From Lachnospiraceae bacterium 10-1 (lineage in GTDB: Bacteria > Bacillota > Clostridia > Lachnospirales > Lachnospiraceae), in NCBI GenBank assembly GCA_000403495.2, contig KE159817.1, positions 179,923 through 243,922 of the forward strand: DNA of 64,000 nucleotides, written 5' to 3'. Made by a program: the position numbers and the translations under genes. The notes beneath the pieces are model-generated. The model did not search any database, was not told the origin of the DNA, and saw nothing but the letters and a program-made list of their open reading frames with translations. Within the stretch, counting starts at the first letter, position 1. The number at the start of each line of letters is the position of its first letter. Below, piece by piece: positions 17,833 through 26,364 of the stretch.

Positions 17833-18201
17833 TCAGATAAATTCATTGCTATAATAAGGAATAACCAGATATTGACCTATTGTGATAGTTTCATCCTTTA
17901 AAAAATTCATGTTCATTACTTCCTGCATGTAGTCTTCATAACTGTCATAATATTGATTATCACCATACATTTGGGCATATTTCCAGAGAGAATCTCCCTC
18001 ACTTACCATAATGCTCTTATAGTATTTATATAAGATTTCCTCCTGATTTCCCTGTGCCTTTGTTTTAAAACTGAAAAAAATGACGGAAAAGCATATAACT
18101 AACATAAAGGTAAGAAGACACATGATTATATTCCGGCGTAATTGGCGGATCCTTCTTATACGGTTATTTTTAATTCTAAGTTCACTATTATTGCTTATCA
18201 T
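17833..18201 (-). CDS. LysM protein, YneA-like SOS cell-division suppressor
   Basis: About 122 residues. A Lys/Arg-rich start (RRIRQLRRN) is followed by one transmembrane helix (IIMCLLTFMLVICFSVIFF) and an extracytoplasmic LysM motif (VSEGDSLWKYAQMYG ... ITIGQYLVIPYY). The size, topology and divergent placement against lexA match Bacillus YneA, which delays septation during SOS. The start at 18201 is set by GGAGG at proper spacing; the ORF can be extended to 18309 but that would run through the operator region. The functional call is by context. Confidence 0.8.
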   Translation of the reverse strand: MISNNSELRIKNNRIRRIRQLRRNIIMCLLTFMLVICFSVIFFSFKTKAQGNQEEILYKYYKSIMVSEGDSLWKYAQMYGDNQYYDSYEDYMQEVMNMNFLKDETITIGQYLVIPYYSNEFI

Positions 18202-18219
18202 AAATACCTCCATAAATGG

Positions 18220-18316
18220 CAAACGTGTGTTGCAAACATTTGTTCTTATATATTGAATTATATCGAACAAACATTCTAATGTCAATAGTTTTACAAAAAT
18301 ATCGAACAAATATTTG
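18220..18316. promoter_or_regulatory. Cluster of LexA (SOS) boxes between yneA-like gene and lexA
   Basis: Against the Gram-positive consensus CGAAC-N4-GTTYG I see four candidates: 18220-18233 (reverse GCAACACACGTTTG), 18233-18246 (reverse AGAACAAATGTTTG), 18264-18277 (CGAACAAACATTCT) and 18303-18316 (CGAACAAATATTTG). The two plus-oriented boxes each differ at the same G-to-A position. The last box ends 10 bases before the lexA -35. Together they predict autoregulation of lexA and SOS control of the divergent gene. Confidence 0.75.
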
Positions 18317-18326
18317 GAATATATGT

Positions 18327-18355
18327 TTGCCTTTTAAAAATGAATATGTTATAAT
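18327..18355 (+). promoter_or_regulatory. lexA promoter
   Basis: TTGCCT (18327-18332), a 17-base spacer and TATAAT (18350-18355), next to the LexA boxes and 33 bases before the lexA ATG. Confidence 0.75.
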
Positions 18356-18388
18356 TTATATAGTTTAATTAATAAAAGGAGGATATTC

Positions 18389-19006
18389 ATGGGATACGGA
18401 AAAATCAGCAGTAAGCAGCAGGAAATTCTTAACTATATTAAGGAAGAAATTTTAAAAAGGGGATATCCGCCGGCTGTCAGAGAAATTTGTGAAGCAGTAA
18501 ACTTGAAATCCACCTCTTCTGTTCATTCTCATCTTGAGACACTTGAAAAAAATGGATATATTAAGAGAGATCCTACCAAGCCAAGAGCTATTGAAATTTG
18601 TGATGATAATTTTCAAATGCTTCGGACAGAAATGGTAAGTCTTCCGGTGGTCGGCCAGGTTGCGGCAGGTACTCCTATCCTTGCGGAAGAAAATATTACC
18701 AATTATTTTCCTGTTCCTGCCGAGGTAGTTCCTCATGGAGAATCCTTTATTTTAAATGTCAAAGGGGATTCTATGATTAATGCAGGAATTTTTAATGGAG
18801 ATCAGATTTTTGTGAATTCTTGCAATACCGCAAGAAATGGTGATATGGTAGTAGCGCTTATAGATGACTCTGCTACTGTTAAAACTTTTTATAAAGAAGA
18901 TGGACATATCCGGCTTCAGCCTGAAAATGATACTATGGAGCCAATTATTGTTGACGATTGTCAGATCCTGGGAAAAGTATTTGGTGTTTTCCGTTTATTA
19001 CATTAA
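18389..19006 (+). CDS. lexA: LexA repressor
   Basis: SOS repressor that self-cleaves when RecA is activated. The N-terminal winged HTH covers residues 1-65 (GYPPAVREICEAVNLKSTSSVHSHLETLEKNGYI). The cleavage site Ala-Gly is in VGQVAAGTPILAEE. The Ser of the dyad is in VKGDSMINAGIFNGD and the Lys in IDDSATVKTF. The 205 residues are normal. AAAGGAGG precedes the ATG. An IS66 element begins 17 bases after the stop, so any native terminator was displaced. Confidence 0.97.
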   Translation: MGYGKISSKQQEILNYIKEEILKRGYPPAVREICEAVNLKSTSSVHSHLETLEKNGYIKRDPTKPRAIEICDDNFQMLRTEMVSLPVVGQVAAGTPILAEENITNYFPVPAEVVPHGESFILNVKGDSMINAGIFNGDQIFVNSCNTARNGDMVVALIDDSATVKTFYKEDGHIRLQPENDTMEPIIVDDCQILGKVFGVFRLLH

Positions 19007-19103
19007 AATTATTTATATGAAAGTAAGCGCCTAATTTCGGGGTGTATCCCTGAAGATGTATTCCGGATCTCACGCTAGAAATCCGGAACGCAAGCATTTT
19101 ACT

Positions 19104-20693
19104 CTATTTTATGCTATAAAGCTCCTTCACACTTTCATTCCACGGAGCCAGTTTTTCGAGTTCTTCATCTGACATATCCTTGTTTGGTCTTTGTTCAAAC
19201 AGGAAATTCAGATATTTGTATAGATCCAGACCATAGGCTTTTGCCATCTCAACTATTGTGAGATACAGCGTGTTAGCCTGTGCACCCTCCGGTGAATCAG
19301 AGAATAGCCAGTTCTTACGGCCTACTGTTACTGGTCGAATACTGTTCTCGCTGAGATTATTGCTGAAACTGCAACGACCGTCTTCAAGATAGGTCATCAG
19401 GAAGTCTTCCCGATTCCGGATATAGGTGATTGCCTTTTTGAGTTTTCCGTTACTGCCGGGATCCACCTGTTTCAGCCACGCCAAAAAGCCCTCAATAACC
19501 GGTTTTTCATCTTTGAGGCGGCGTGTGTATATTTGCTTATAACTAAGTCCTTTTTCCCGATAGGACCGTTCATATGCGAACAATTTTTCGCAATAGAGAA
19601 ATCCCTGGACTGCGGGATTGGTATAATCCTTATCCATTCCCTTTGGTATGGATTCTAAAAGGTATCTGCGGATATGCGCAAAACAACAGCAGCGGTTCGT
19701 TTCCTGTACTTTGTTATAGCCCTGATATCCGTCGGCCATCAGATAGAATCCGGGGGCGATTCCATTTAAGAACCGTCTTGCATTTTCTCCTGCTCTCGTA
19801 GGAGTGTAATTATAGAGGATGATAGGATTCAGACCATCCTCTCCGGTACGGATCACCCAGAAGTAAGATTTTGTCTGGGCCCGCCTGCCATCTTCCTTCA
19901 GGACCTGTACCGGTGTTTCATCCATCATTAAAAACCTTCGGTAAAGAAGTTTTCGATGGAAGAAATCATACATCGGCTGTAAATACTCCTGTGCCGCAGT
20001 TATAAGATTTTTTGCCATAGTGCTGCGACTGATCGGAGCATTCAGCAGCAGGAAATCTTTTTCCTGTCTGTATAGCGGAAGATACAGACCATACTTCTGA
20101 TAAGCAATCAGCGAAAGCAATGATTCTGACACATAGCTTCCTTCAATAAAAGCCGATTTACCGTTGTCTTTTATGAACTGGGGTTCCTCTGTATCTTTAC
20201 ACTGAGGGCAGCCATAAGTAGCTGCGATATATTCGATGCGCTCCAGCTTTGGTCTTGTATATACGATTTCAGTACGGATTACCTCTGTACCGATCGGAAC
20301 CATTTGTGTTCCACATATGGAACAGATTTTATCTTCATCAGACAATGTATCAACCGGTACCTGTCTGGTGGGTAAATTCTCAAACTGTTCTTTCAGCGTT
20401 GGCTTTTTCTTCCGTGGTTTCTTAGGAAGTGCAACGACTTCAGGCTCGATAAGTTCCGGTGCTTTTTCTTCTTCTGCATCAAAAAGTCCCATTTGACCGG
20501 GGAACGGTTCCGCCCTGCGTTCGCTGGAGGAGCCAAAAAGTTTCTGCTTGAGCCATGCCATTTCAGCCTTGAGATTATCATTCTCCTGTTGTTGTCTGGC
20601 AATGGTTTCATTCAGATTTTTAATGGTCATATTCAGTTGTGATATCAGATCCTTAAGCTCTGAAAGCTGGATATCTTTACTGCTTTTTGCCAT
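19104..20693 (-). CDS. tnpC: IS66 transposase (TnpC)
   Basis: About 529 residues. An N-terminal coiled-coil/leucine-zipper (LKDLISQLNMTIKNLNETIARQ) is followed by the helical MAWLKQKLFGSSSERR segment, an IS66 zinc-finger (CSICGTQM ... YGCPQC) and the DDE domain: DETPVQVLKEDGRR, MADGYQGYNK, and the Glu in NLSENSIRPVTVGRKNWLF. The ATG at 20693 has a GGGAGC site; the ORF could run to 20759 without support. It appears functional. Confidence 0.94.
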   Translation of the reverse strand: MAKSSKDIQLSELKDLISQLNMTIKNLNETIARQQQENDNLKAEMAWLKQKLFGSSSERRAEPFPGQMGLFDAEEEKAPELIEPEVVALPKKPRKKKPTLKEQFENLPTRQVPVDTLSDEDKICSICGTQMVPIGTEVIRTEIVYTRPKLERIEYIAATYGCPQCKDTEEPQFIKDNGKSAFIEGSYVSESLLSLIAYQKYGLYLPLYRQEKDFLLLNAPISRSTMAKNLITAAQEYLQPMYDFFHRKLLYRRFLMMDETPVQVLKEDGRRAQTKSYFWVIRTGEDGLNPIILYNYTPTRAGENARRFLNGIAPGFYLMADGYQGYNKVQETNRCCCFAHIRRYLLESIPKGMDKDYTNPAVQGFLYCEKLFAYERSYREKGLSYKQIYTRRLKDEKPVIEGFLAWLKQVDPGSNGKLKKAITYIRNREDFLMTYLEDGRCSFSNNLSENSIRPVTVGRKNWLFSDSPEGAQANTLYLTIVEMAKAYGLDLYKYLNFLFEQRPNKDMSDEELEKLAPWNESVKELYSIK

Positions 20694-20764
20694 GTTTTTG
20701 CTCCCTGTTTTACTATAAATAGTATACCACAAAAACGGCGAAAAAGCCAGTAAAATCAACGGTT

Positions 20765-21109
20765 TCAGGCGGTCCGAAGAGCCTTTGGCTGTTCGATTTC
20801 AAGCCCTGACATCAGCCAGTCGAATTGCTGCCAGGTAATCGGTTTTACTTCGGAACTGTTACGGGGCCAACGGTATTTTCCGTGCACGACATCCAGCCTT
20901 TTATACAAAAGAACGTACCCATCCGGTTCACGTAAAAGAACCTTGATGCGGTCACATCTTTTGCCACAGAAAAGATAAATCGCATGACTGTCCGGCTCGG
21001 TTTTTATTTGATTCAGGATAATGGCGCACAGACCATCTATTGACTTGCGCATGTCAGTGTATCCGGTCACAATATAAATGTTGTCAGCAATAGAAATATC
21101 ACCAAGCAC
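20765..21109 (-). CDS. tnpB: IS66 accessory protein TnpB (Orf2)
   Basis: About 114 residues of the IS66 Orf2 family, needed for transposition. The signature YTDMRKSIDGLCAII, AIYLFCGKRCDRIKVL and the C-terminal WPRNSSEVKPITWQQFDWLMSGL are present. The GTG at 21109 gives the normal N-terminus VLGDISIADNIYIVTG and overlaps tnpA by 11 bases, as in other IS66 elements. The extended ORF up to 21139 is unlikely. Confidence 0.9.
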   Translation of the reverse strand: MLGDISIADNIYIVTGYTDMRKSIDGLCAIILNQIKTEPDSHAIYLFCGKRCDRIKVLLREPDGYVLLYKRLDVVHGKYRWPRNSSEVKPITWQQFDWLMSGLEIEQPKALRTA

Positions 21110-21506
21110 GGCTGACACCTCCCAGGCACTGCATAGCACACCGGATCAGATTTTGATCTGCACCATTGAAGAAGCGGAGTGTAACATTACCTGCCACTAA
21201 TTCTGCCGCAACAGCAGGTTCCGTATTTAATGCCGGAGGGCGATTATTTTGCTCTACTACAGGACCAGGTACATTCCCGCTAACCAGATTTACTTTGACA
21301 ACATCCTGAACGGTCGCAGCACCTTCGGTTTTACTGTTGGAATCCGGAATAGTATAGCCACTTTTTCGGAGTTTGCTGACCCAGTTATAAAAAGTACCTG
21401 CATTGATGCCTTGCCTTTGGCACCACTGATAATCGGAAAGCCCGCTTTGCCGGCATTCCATGATGAGTTTCATCTGCTCATCTTTTCTGACAATTCGTTT
21501 TTGCAT
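21099..21506 (-). CDS. tnpA: IS66 accessory protein TnpA (HTH)
   Basis: 135 residues with an N-terminal helix-turn-helix for DNA binding (MKLIMECRQSGLSDYQWCQRQGINAGTFYNWVSKLR) and a linker with low complexity. The C-terminal strand AELVAGNVTLRFFNGADQNLI is typical of IS66 Orf1. It overlaps tnpB. Confidence 0.88.
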   Translation of the reverse strand: MQKRIVRKDEQMKLIMECRQSGLSDYQWCQRQGINAGTFYNWVSKLRKSGYTIPDSNSKTEGAATVQDVVKVNLVSGNVPGPVVEQNNRPPALNTEPAVAAELVAGNVTLRFFNGADQNLIRCAMQCLGGVSRAW

Positions 21507-21859
21507 AATGATTGACTTCTTCGATTAGAGTGAAACACTTACGTCTAGCCTTCCAAATGGAGTAAAACGCTTGCGTTTCCTGGCAATCATTATAAAGAAT
21601 ATGGTGGGTAGATGAAATCTACCCCGAAATTAGGCGCTTACATTATACCGCTATATCGGTATAATATTCAAGTGAATTTGTCTCCCTTCATACAAAATGC
21701 TCCGTAAATTTCTTTACGAAGCACTTTACATTATAAATAGTACTGCAAAATAGGCTATACCCCAACAGATGCTTACAAGAGGAATAGTATCTTTACTATT
21801 TTATACTCCTATTCCTGTTCTTAAAACCTCTTGTACAAAACCACTTTATATGGATTATA

Positions 21860-21867
21860 TATATTTC
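21860..21867. repeat. 8-bp target-site duplication of IS66 element 2, left copy
   Basis: TATATTTC at 21860-21867 recurs at 25784-25791, immediately outside the element's ends. Eight bases is the IS66 norm. Confidence 0.9.
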
Positions 21868-21981
21868 GTAAGCGTCAAATAAGAAAGTGTAGAGAAATCT
21901 TCGGTATTTTCCTGTAAACTTAGGCTTAGAGTTTTTAGTGTCAACTCTCAAAACTCTAAATCTAAGAAGAGGAGCGATCTC

Positions 21982-22380
21982 ATGGATATTTCATCTCTAA
22001 CTCCTGATAAGCAGGTGAAACTTCAATACTGGCTGGATGTCATTCGGCAATGCAGGGCCTCCGGATTGACAAACCAGGCATGGTGCGAACAGAATCAGAT
22101 TTCTTTAAAAAGCTATTATTACTGGATTGCAAAAATACGCAGGCTTGCTCTTGAAGAACTTCCACGAAAGCATAACAGTACCCATTCACGGCCTGGTCGG
22201 AATACGGCTCTTTTACCGGAAGTATCTTCTGAGTTTGCACAAGTATCTCTTCCTGACAGACGCACATCCCATTCTGCTCCCGCAGCAATACTGCATATCA
22301 GAGACATCTGCATCGAAATTTTTGAAGATACATCCGGTGAATCACTGACAATGATTCTGAAAGCAGTGCAGTCATGTTAG
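21982..22380 (+). CDS. tnpA: IS66 accessory protein TnpA (HTH), element 2
   Basis: 132 residues. The N-terminal HTH (YWLDVIRQCRASGLTNQAWCEQNQISLKSYYYWIAKIR) is followed by a variable linker and a C-terminal strand region. The ATG at 21982 follows GAGGAG. It overlaps tnpB by 7 bases. Confidence 0.88.
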   Translation: MDISSLTPDKQVKLQYWLDVIRQCRASGLTNQAWCEQNQISLKSYYYWIAKIRRLALEELPRKHNSTHSRPGRNTALLPEVSSEFAQVSLPDRRTSHSAPAAILHIRDICIEIFEDTSGESLTMILKAVQSC

Positions 22381-22748
22381 GAGATATCTCCCATGTGGAA
22401 AATGTCTATATCCGTACTGGATATACAGATATGAGGAAGCAGCTCGATGGGCTGGTGGATATCATTCAGTACAGCTTTAACCTTGATCCGTACAGCAATT
22501 CCCTGTTCCTGTTCTGCGGCAGGCGGGCAGACCGGATCAAGGCAGTCCACTATGAAGGAGACGGATTCTGCCTTTTGTACAAACGGTATGAAAGCGGACG
22601 ACTAAAGTGGCCCAGAACCGGTGAAGAAGCAAAACAGATATCGGCACAGCAGCTCCGCTGGCTCTTAGAAGGATTGGATCCGGAACAGCCAAAGGCGGTT
22701 CAACAATGGCATCCAAGATGGCCGAAGAATCCTGAGAATTCCGCATAA
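22374..22748 (+). CDS. tnpB: IS66 accessory protein TnpB, element 2
   Basis: 124 residues with MLGDISHVENVYIRTGYTDMRKQLDGLVDII, SLFLFCGRRADRIKAV and LKWPRTGEEAKQISAQQLRWLLEGL, the full IS66 Orf2 pattern. Intact. Confidence 0.91.
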   Translation: MLGDISHVENVYIRTGYTDMRKQLDGLVDIIQYSFNLDPYSNSLFLFCGRRADRIKAVHYEGDGFCLLYKRYESGRLKWPRTGEEAKQISAQQLRWLLEGLDPEQPKAVQQWHPRWPKNPENSA

Positions 22749-22851
22749 ACACTGGGAAATCCTGCGTTTTTATGGTATAATAAAATCATCAAAACGCAGG
22801 GGGGAAGGGGATTTGTCAGACAGGGAACTGCAGTACCAAAATCAGATCACA

Positions 22852-22859
22852 GAACTGGA
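22852..22859. repeat. 8-bp target-site duplication of the IS256-type element, left copy
   Basis: GAACTGGA at 22852-22859 recurs at 24222-24229, flanking the element. IS256-type insertions make 8-9 bp duplications. Confidence 0.85.
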
Positions 22860-24221
22860 GATAGTGTCAAGATTTTTTCGCAAATTTAATTTCCACCGTT
22901 TGGTAGCCAATAGTCAGCCGGCTATGATATCAGACAGCAGTTCCTCCTCCGGTTTGGAGAGGTGATCCATATTCATGTAACGACGGGTGCCCCATTGGGT
23001 CCCGGCTACATGGCGCAGTCTGGCACATACCAGCATCAGAGCACTCTGACCATCCGGAAACGCACCAATCGCCTTTGTCCGGCGTTTGATCTCACGGTTT
23101 AACCGCTCTATGGTATTGTTGGTCCTGATCCTCGTCCAGTGCTGGGTAGGAAAGTCCATATAGGTAAGGGTTTCCTCTATGCCTTCCGTCAGCTTCTTTG
23201 CTGCTGCGGAAAGTTTCATCTCCTTGAGCTTGTCTGATACGCTGCGGGCTTTTTCACGGGCGGCCTCCTTACTCTCCTGGGCATGGATGGCTTTCAGCAT
23301 CATAGCGACTGTCTTCATTTTATTGCGGGGCGTAACAGAGAAGAGGTTCCGGTAAAAATGAACGGTGCATCGCTGATAGCGGGCATCTGGGAACACCTCA
23401 GGAATGGTCTCCAGCATACCCAGGTTTTTGTCTCCGATGATCAGTCTGACTCCCGAAAGTCCCCGCTCCTTAAGCCATACAAAGAATGAACGCCAGCTTT
23501 CTTTATCTTCTTTCATTCCTTCTGCTGCGCCGATGATCTCCCGGAATCCGTCGCTGTTTACACCAATGGCCACAAGGATGGAAACATTCCGGATCTCACC
23601 GCCCCAGCTGCGTTTGAGATAGACACCGTCTACATAGACATAGGGATAGTCACCGGACAGTGGCCGGCTGCGCCACTGCTCGATATGTTCATAAGCTTTC
23701 TTGTTGAGATTACTGATCGTGCCGGGAGATACTTTGGTCCCCCAAAGGGCTTCCGTGATATCTTCTACCCGGCGTACGGAGACACCTGCCAGATACATCT
23801 CGATCAGGGCTTCTTCCACAGAGGATTCCCTGCGGCGGTAGCGTTCGATGATGGCAGTCTCAAAAGGGACACCTTTGAGCTTGGGGACATTTAACTCCAC
23901 TTCCCCTGCTGTGGTCTGAAAATTTCTCTTATAATGTCCGGAACGGTAACCCTGACGGCCACTGGAACGTTCGTACTTCTGGGCGTTGACCAGTTCATCC
24001 GCTTCTTTGTCGAGCAGGGTATTGAGAGTCTCTTCCACACTGGAGCGGACAAGGTCTTTCAGATCGTGCTTTATTAAGTCCTCGTTTAGTTGTATAATGT
24101 TATCAGACATGGTTCTATACCTCCTTTGGCAAATTTTGTTGTGGTGACTTAATTCTACCAAACGGCTATAGACCATGTCTATTTTTATGCAATTAATTTG
24201 CGAAACTTATTATACGTCATC
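22860..24221 (-). mobile_element. IS256-family insertion sequence inside tnpC
   Basis: The element is 1362 bases. The ends are imperfect inverted repeats: left GATAGTGTCAAGATTTTTTC..., right (reverse) GATGACGTATAATAAGTTTC..., both continuing GCAAATT-AATT. One intact leftward transposase gene fills it. The duplication and restored host frame define the borders. Confidence 0.9.
22914..24110 (-). CDS. IS256-family (mutator-type) transposase
   Basis: About 398 residues. The DDE residues lie in YVYVDGVYLKRSWGG, LIIGDKNLGML and NTIERLNREIKRRTKAIGAF, together with the family pattern RCTVHFYRNLF. The ATG at 24110 is preceded by AAAGGAGG. No frameshift, so probably active. The larger ORF start at 24176 is not needed. 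Confidence 0.95.
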   Translation of the reverse strand: MSDNIIQLNEDLIKHDLKDLVRSSVEETLNTLLDKEADELVNAQKYERSSGRQGYRSGHYKRNFQTTAGEVELNVPKLKGVPFETAIIERYRRRESSVEEALIEMYLAGVSVRRVEDITEALWGTKVSPGTISNLNKKAYEHIEQWRSRPLSGDYPYVYVDGVYLKRSWGGEIRNVSILVAIGVNSDGFREIIGAAEGMKEDKESWRSFFVWLKERGLSGVRLIIGDKNLGMLETIPEVFPDARYQRCTVHFYRNLFSVTPRNKMKTVAMMLKAIHAQESKEAAREKARSVSDKLKEMKLSAAAKKLTEGIEETLTYMDFPTQHWTRIRTNNTIERLNREIKRRTKAIGAFPDGQSALMLVCARLRHVAGTQWGTRRYMNMDHLSKPEEELLSDIIAG

Positions 24222-25821
24222 GAACTGGAACAGCAGATCCGGCTCCTGAAGGAGCAGGTTGATTTCCTGACCCGTAAACTTTATGGAACAAAGTCTGAAA
24301 AGACATCCGTCCTTGATATTGAGGGACAGATGTCTCTTTTTAATGAGACGGAATATTTTGCAGACCCCAGTGCAGAAGAACCAAAACTGGTTTACGTTGA
24401 AAAACATCTCCGCAAAAGAAAATATACCGGCCGGCGCGAAGAACTGATCAAAGACCTTCCACACAGCAAAGTACTTCACACCATAGATGAAAGCGAACAA
24501 GTCTGCGAAAAATGCGGAAGCTCCATGGTAAAGGTTGGAGAAGAATTCGTCCGTACCCAAGTACAGTTTATCCCTGCCAGCTTAAAAGTCATTGACCATT
24601 ACCGGGAAACTTATGAGTGCAGAACCTGCCGGAAACAGGGAACACCATATATGGAAAAAGCACCGGTTCCCTGTCCGCCGGTCTTACATTCCCTTGCATC
24701 CGCATCCACAATCGCATGGCTGATCCACCAGAAGTTTGAACTGGGCATCCCATTATACCGCCAGGAAAAAGAATGGGAAGCCCTGGGACTGAAGCTGAGC
24801 AGAGCGACCATGTCAAACTGGCTTCTGGCCGTCTTCCGGGACTGGCTTTCCCATGTGGTCGGCCGCCTGAAGCAGGAACTGCTGAAACAGGATTACCTGC
24901 ATATCGATGAGACCCACGTACAGGTGCTGAAAGAACCGGGGAGAAAAAATACATCGGATTCTTACATGTGGGTTTACTGCAGCATCAAAGATGCAGAGAC
25001 TCCCATCCGGTATTTCGAGTATCAGCCGGGACGGGGTGGAAAATATCCGGAAGCATTTCTGAAGGGCTATAACGGCTGCATCCATACCGATGCTTATTCC
25101 GGATACAATGGGATTTTGGGTGTAAAAAGATGTCTGTGTTATACCCATCTGCGCCGGACCTTTGTGGATGCGCTTCCTAAGGATGTCCATACCCCTGAAG
25201 CATCAAAATCTGCGGAAGGGGTCTTTCGGCTGAATCAACTGTTTGACCTGGAGGCGCAACTGGATGGTCTGCCTCCGGATCAAAAGAAAAAGGAGCGTCT
25301 CATCCGCGAGAAACCACTTCTCGAGGCTTTTTGGTCATGGGCTGAAAAAAATGCTGCCTTAGAACTGCCAAAATCCAAACTGTCCAAAGCGTTTGATTAC
25401 GCCTTAAATCATCGTCAGGAATTCTTTAATTATCTGGAAGACGGCCACTGTTCGATCAGCAATTCACTTGCTGAGAACTGCATCCGTCCATTTGTGATCG
25501 GCAGAAAGAACTGGCTGTTTGCAGGAAGTCCGAAGGGGGCATCCGCAAGTGCCGGGATCTATACATTGGTAGAGACGGCCAGGGCAAATGGTCTTGCACC
25601 AATGAAGTATCTGAAATATATCCTGTCAGACATGCCGGGGAGTGCCTTTCTCGAACATCCTGAATATTTGGATGATTATCTGCCGTGGAATCCCATAGCA
25701 CAGGAACGGTGTCGATAACCACTGCCTTTTAGTATAGAGGTCCGGTGGTTATTTTTCTATCCACTATCTTATTTGACGCTTACTATATTTCTGACTTCTT
25801 GTGAGTAGATCTTTGATAGTT

Positions 25822-26023
25822 CTATAGCTTTATTTCTATCCATTGCAACAACTCCTTTGTTTTGGATAAAATTTCCATGCATTTTGTTTCTGTCAAAATT
25901 GTATTGATCCTTTCAATATATGAAGGATAACGACTTTCAATATTCAAAGGATTTAAATCCATTATAAAGTCTTTTTGTGCATCAAAAAACATATAGCATA
26001 ATGATGCTTTCTTTGCCTGAATT
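25822..26023 (-). pseudogene. HEPN-domain protein, C-terminal remnant
   Basis: Reading leftwards, the frame ending at 25822-25824 gives DAQKDFIMDLNPLNIESRYP followed by SYIERINTILTETKCMEILS and ending TKELLQWIEIKL. This is the typical C-terminal half of HEPN proteins of MNT-HEPN toxin-antitoxin pairs. The N-terminal half and any nucleotidyltransferase partner are missing; upstream DNA switches to a KamA-like fragment. Called by pattern only. Confidence 0.6.
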
Positions 26024-26025
26024 TT

Positions 26026-26245
26026 CTATAACTTATTTTTCCGCTTGCTAACCTTGCATTTCACTAACTCGCTAAGTAAACGTGATAATATTTCCACATC
26101 ATCATTAATGCCTTTTAATAAAACCGTTTGACTTCCTAACACACATCCCATATTAGCCAATTCTAATAAACTTTTTCTTGCTAAAAACGTTAATTCTTTA
26201 GGATTAATATGGATATTAATATAAATAATTGGGAATGATTTAAAT
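26026..26245 (-). pseudogene. Lysine 2,3-aminomutase (KamA-like), internal fragment
   Basis: The leftward frame reads FPIIYINIHINPKELTFLAR, then KSLLELANMGCVLGSQTVLL, then KGINDDVEILSRLLSELVKC and a stop. This matches the C-terminal part of the radical-SAM barrel of KamA-type aminomutases (PKELT, LGSQTVLLKGVND). The Fe-S cluster domain and C-terminus are absent. It is cut on its 5' side by IS66-end sequence at 26249-26272. It is a genuine remnant, not a functional gene. Confidence 0.65.
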
Positions 26246-26248
26246 GTC

Positions 26249-26272
26249 GTAAGCGCCGGATTTGACGCTTAC
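26249..26272. repeat. Fused IS66-type terminal repeats (IS scar)
   Basis: GTAAGCGCC starts like the left end of element 1, and TTTGACGCTTAC ends like the right end of element 2. Only a few bases lie between. Likely the scar of IS deletion or recombination at this site. Confidence 0.5.
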
Positions 26273-26364
26273 CATTCAAATAAAATCACCTCCAGAAATA
26301 GATTTAGCCGAGGGGCTTTCGGTGGGCGAAAACCTCTCAACTATGTAGATTCAGCTTCCATAAT

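Larger units (their letters stand above)
19023..21641 (-). mobile_element. IS66-family insertion sequence, apparently complete
   Basis: The terminal inverted repeats GTAAGCGCCTAATTTCGGGGT (19023-19043) and its exact complement (21621-21641) bound three leftward genes in the usual tnpA-tnpB-tnpC order. All three genes are open. The 8 bases outside each end (ATATGAAA and ATTATACC) differ, so no target duplication is visible; the element may have moved by recombination or lost a neighbour copy. The 226 bases between this element and the next contain only AT-rich sequence with small palindromes. Confidence 0.9.
22813..25718 (+). pseudogene. tnpC: IS66 transposase TnpC, split by the IS256-type insertion
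   Basis: The 5' piece (TTG start 22813, encoding MSDRELQYQNQITELE) stops where the IS256 element enters. Removing 22860-24221 plus one copy of GAACTGGA restores a continuous frame into LEQQIRLLKEQVDFLTRKLYG and on to 25718. The 3' piece keeps the zinc finger (CEKCGSSM ... YECRTCRK) and the DDE domain (DETHVQVLKEPGRK, IHTDAYSGYNG, LAENCIRPFVIGRKNW). It is inactive as written, although the 3' piece still has a 506-codon open frame that starts inside the IS256 end. Confidence 0.92.
21868..25783 (+). mobile_element. IS66-family element 2, interrupted by an IS256-family element
   Basis: The inverted repeats GTAAGCGTCAAATAAG (21868-21883) and its complement (25768-25783) are exact for 16 bases and extend imperfectly inward. 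The duplication TATATTTC flanks both ends. Inside are tnpA, tnpB and a tnpC cut by an IS256-type insertion. The genes run rightwards, opposite to element 1, and the proteins are clearly different from those of element 1, so the two are independent insertions. Confidence 0.93.

Noticed and set aside
21642..21867. Palindromes such as ATACCGCTATATCGGTAT as regulatory sites
   Set aside because: They lie between two IS elements with no gene to control.
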